A stretch of 64,000 bases of DNA from Arabidopsis thaliana (taxonomy: Eukaryota; Streptophyta; Magnoliopsida; Brassicales; Brassicaceae): contig NC_003071.7 of the NCBI RefSeq assembly GCF_000001735.4, positions 14,917,443 through 14,981,442 on the forward strand. Direction: 5' to 3'. Both the position numbers and the translations under genes were made by a program. Below, piece after piece: positions 61,301-64,000 of this stretch. A model generated the notes under the pieces. It saw only the letters and a program-made list of their open reading frames with translations. It had not been told where the DNA came from and ran no database searches. Each line of letters opens with the position of its first letter. Positions within the stretch are counted from its first letter, which is position 1.

Positions 61301-62919
61301 TCTATTATGCAACACTTGCCTTTCCTACTTGCTACAATCACAGTGTCAAATTGTTTAGTATTGTATATCTGATAATTGCTTGTCCTTGTTAAGCTCCTCC
61401 AAAGCACCATATATGAAGTTGATCTTGATAGACTTCTTCAGAGTATCCATGTATATCTGCAAGATCTGGGAATGGAAGAGATACGTAGGAGGTACATCTC
61501 TTTAAATGCACTCTTAGAAATTTTGCAAATCTATGTCTGTTTATTATGTGGAGATTTTTCGTACTTGGCAATACTAATGCATTCTCGGTTGGTATTTTTT
61601 CCAATGAAAAGAGCTGGGGCAGATGATAAACCTCTGAGGATGGTGAAAACTGTTCTACATGAACTTGTTAAGCTCCGCGGAGCCGCAATTAAGGGCCACT
61701 TGTCTCTTGTCCCTATTGACATGAGGCCACAACCCATCATTCTCGCTTACATCGATCTAAACCTTGAGGTGAGACCTCCTTAGTCGTCTAACTTCATGTC
61801 CAGAAATTTTGACAAATTTGCTGAAGCTGAGGGTTTGGTCAAAGAGCGCATCCAAACTATTTGCTGTTTTACTATGTTTTGAGAAATTTAGACGCCATTG
61901 GTAGTAACTATTTAAATACCTGCAGACTTTAGCTGCAGCAAGAATGTTAACTGCAACAGGTCCTGTGGGCCAAACCCATTGGACAGATTCAACAGCCAAC
62001 AATCCTTCACCTCCTGCAAATTCTGCCGATGTTCAGTTGAAGCAAGAGCTTGGGGCTATTTTTAAGAAAATAGGTGACAAACAAACTTCCACAATTGGTC
62101 TTTACGACCTCTACCACATCACAAAGTCATATCCAAAGGTAATAGATATGACTATGTATTTCAAGTCTCAATGTTTCCTGTTCTTCATGAACAAACGAGC
62201 CAAATTGTATGTACTTACAACCTCATCTTAATGCTTGTAGGTTGATATATTTTCCCAACTTCAAAATGCTAGTGAAGCGTTTCGTACTTACATCAGAGAT
62301 GGTCTGGCACAGGTCTGTAACTAGTCTCCTAGCTTTTTACTATGATTTCGATAAAACTCAAGTTTTTTGTCTTGAAGTTTTGCAATCGGTTCTGTAGGTT
62401 GAGAAGAATGCAGCTGCGGGAAGAACACCTTCAAGCCTACCGTTGTCAACTCCTCCCCCTTCGTCCTTAGCTCTTCCATCTCCTGATATTCCTTCCTTGT
62501 CCTCTTTAGATGTGAAGCCTTTGATGAACCCTAGATCTGATTTATACACAGACGACATCCGAGCCAGTAACATGAATCCTGGAGGTAGTTTCCTAGATCC
62601 TTATCCTTCTTTGTCCTTCCTTGCGGTGTTTATATATATCTGTTAAAAACAAACATCTTTGGCAGTGATGACAGGGACGCTAGATGCAATCAGAGAAAGG
62701 ATGAAGAACATGCAACTGGCTTCATCAGAGCCAGTAAGCAAACCGCTGATGCCAACAAACGATAACTTATCAATGAACCAACAGAGCGTTCCCCCGAGCC
62801 AAATGGGACAAGAGACAGTCCACACACACCCAGTGGTTCTCCCAATGGATGAGAAAGCATTGTCCGGTCTTCAAGCCCGAATGGAGAGGCTCAAAGGTGG
62901 ATCACTGGAACATATGTAG
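49386..62919 (+). CDS. MOR1: MOR1/GEM1, XMAP215/TOG-domain microtubule-associated protein
   Basis: Large microtubule polymerase needed for cortical arrays, spindle and phragmoplast. The gene is split into many small exons over 13.5 kb. Exon 1 is 49386-49548 (MSTEDEKLLKEAKKLPWEDR..HKNWKVRNEA, the TOG1 signature), exon 2 49744-49849, exon 3 from 49941. The last exon, 62666-62919, ends ARMERLKGGSLEHM. HEAT/TOG-type helices recur throughout: ITDVNLAVAVEAIQAIGNLA near 52600, DVRKAAEGCISEILRVSG near 57385, RVNIIIG-like cores absent. The linker between TOGs is Gly/Ser/Lys-rich (GKRPAPSAV, GKPGGGKKDGS near 54275-54505). The C-terminal part contains ELGAIFKKIGDKQTSTIGLY, typical of plant MOR1. Family length is about 1980 residues; I did not join every exon. 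Neighbour frames in introns are shadows. Confidence 0.95.
58146..58200 (+). repeat. 29-bp tandem duplication at an intron 3' end in MOR1
   Basis: The unit TAACCAATGTTGGGTGGTTG plus TTGGTG occurs at 58146-58171 and again at 58175-58200. The second copy is followed by CAG|AATGATATG, the acceptor. The intron runs from about 58125 to 58203. Confidence 0.85.

Positions 62920-64000
<1,081 letters not shown>

Overview
The window is plant nuclear DNA and almost certainly Arabidopsis thaliana chromosome 2. It is AT-rich, its introns are short and its genes are compact and spliced. The encoded proteins match a known Arabidopsis gene order (SRO1, DAD2, bZIP16, a J-protein, BPC7, a serpin cluster, BRXL1, a SWIB protein, XEG113, a CEP peptide, an aspartyl protease, FEI2, MOR1, UBQ7), which I recall as roughly At2g35510 to At2g35635. 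Exon coordinates were read by eye from splice signals. For most spliced genes the summed exons give a whole number of codons without internal stops.

Layout, left to right. 1-13 kb holds SRO1 (minus, cut by the left edge), DAD2 (plus), bZIP16 (minus, 12 coding exons), an intronless J-protein with a DUF3444-type tail (plus) and BPC7 (plus). 13.5-23.5 kb is a decaying tandem array. It has three serpin copies on the minus strand, each damaged differently, plus an intact 156-residue plus-strand gene of unknown function and a broken duplicate of that gene's first exon. One serpin copy carries a solo LTR with a 5-bp target duplication. 23.6-33.7 kb holds BRXL1 (minus), a small organelle-type SWIB gene (plus) and the Golgi arabinosyltransferase XEG113 (minus). 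33.7-41.9 kb is gene-poor: a 1-kb hairpin transposon-like element, a CEP-type secreted peptide gene, and a possible small spliced gene near 40.8 kb. 41.9-64 kb holds a secreted aspartyl protease (plus, intronless), the receptor kinase FEI2 (minus), the very large microtubule gene MOR1 (plus) and the first part of a ubiquitin gene (UBQ7, plus, cut by the right edge).

The genes do not form a single pathway. Several relate to growth and the cell wall or cytoskeleton (XEG113, FEI2, MOR1, BRXL1, CEP), but this looks like ordinary eukaryotic neighbourhood rather than a cluster. I found no convincing new multi-gene system. The observations most worth following are: the 45-residue in-frame upstream coding extension of BPC7; the hairpin element at 34.4-35.4 kb; the serpin array with its frameshift that a 49-nt GT..AG 'intron' would hide; two GC-AG introns; and the small spliced ORF with a promoter-like site II cluster at 40.3-41.1 kb.
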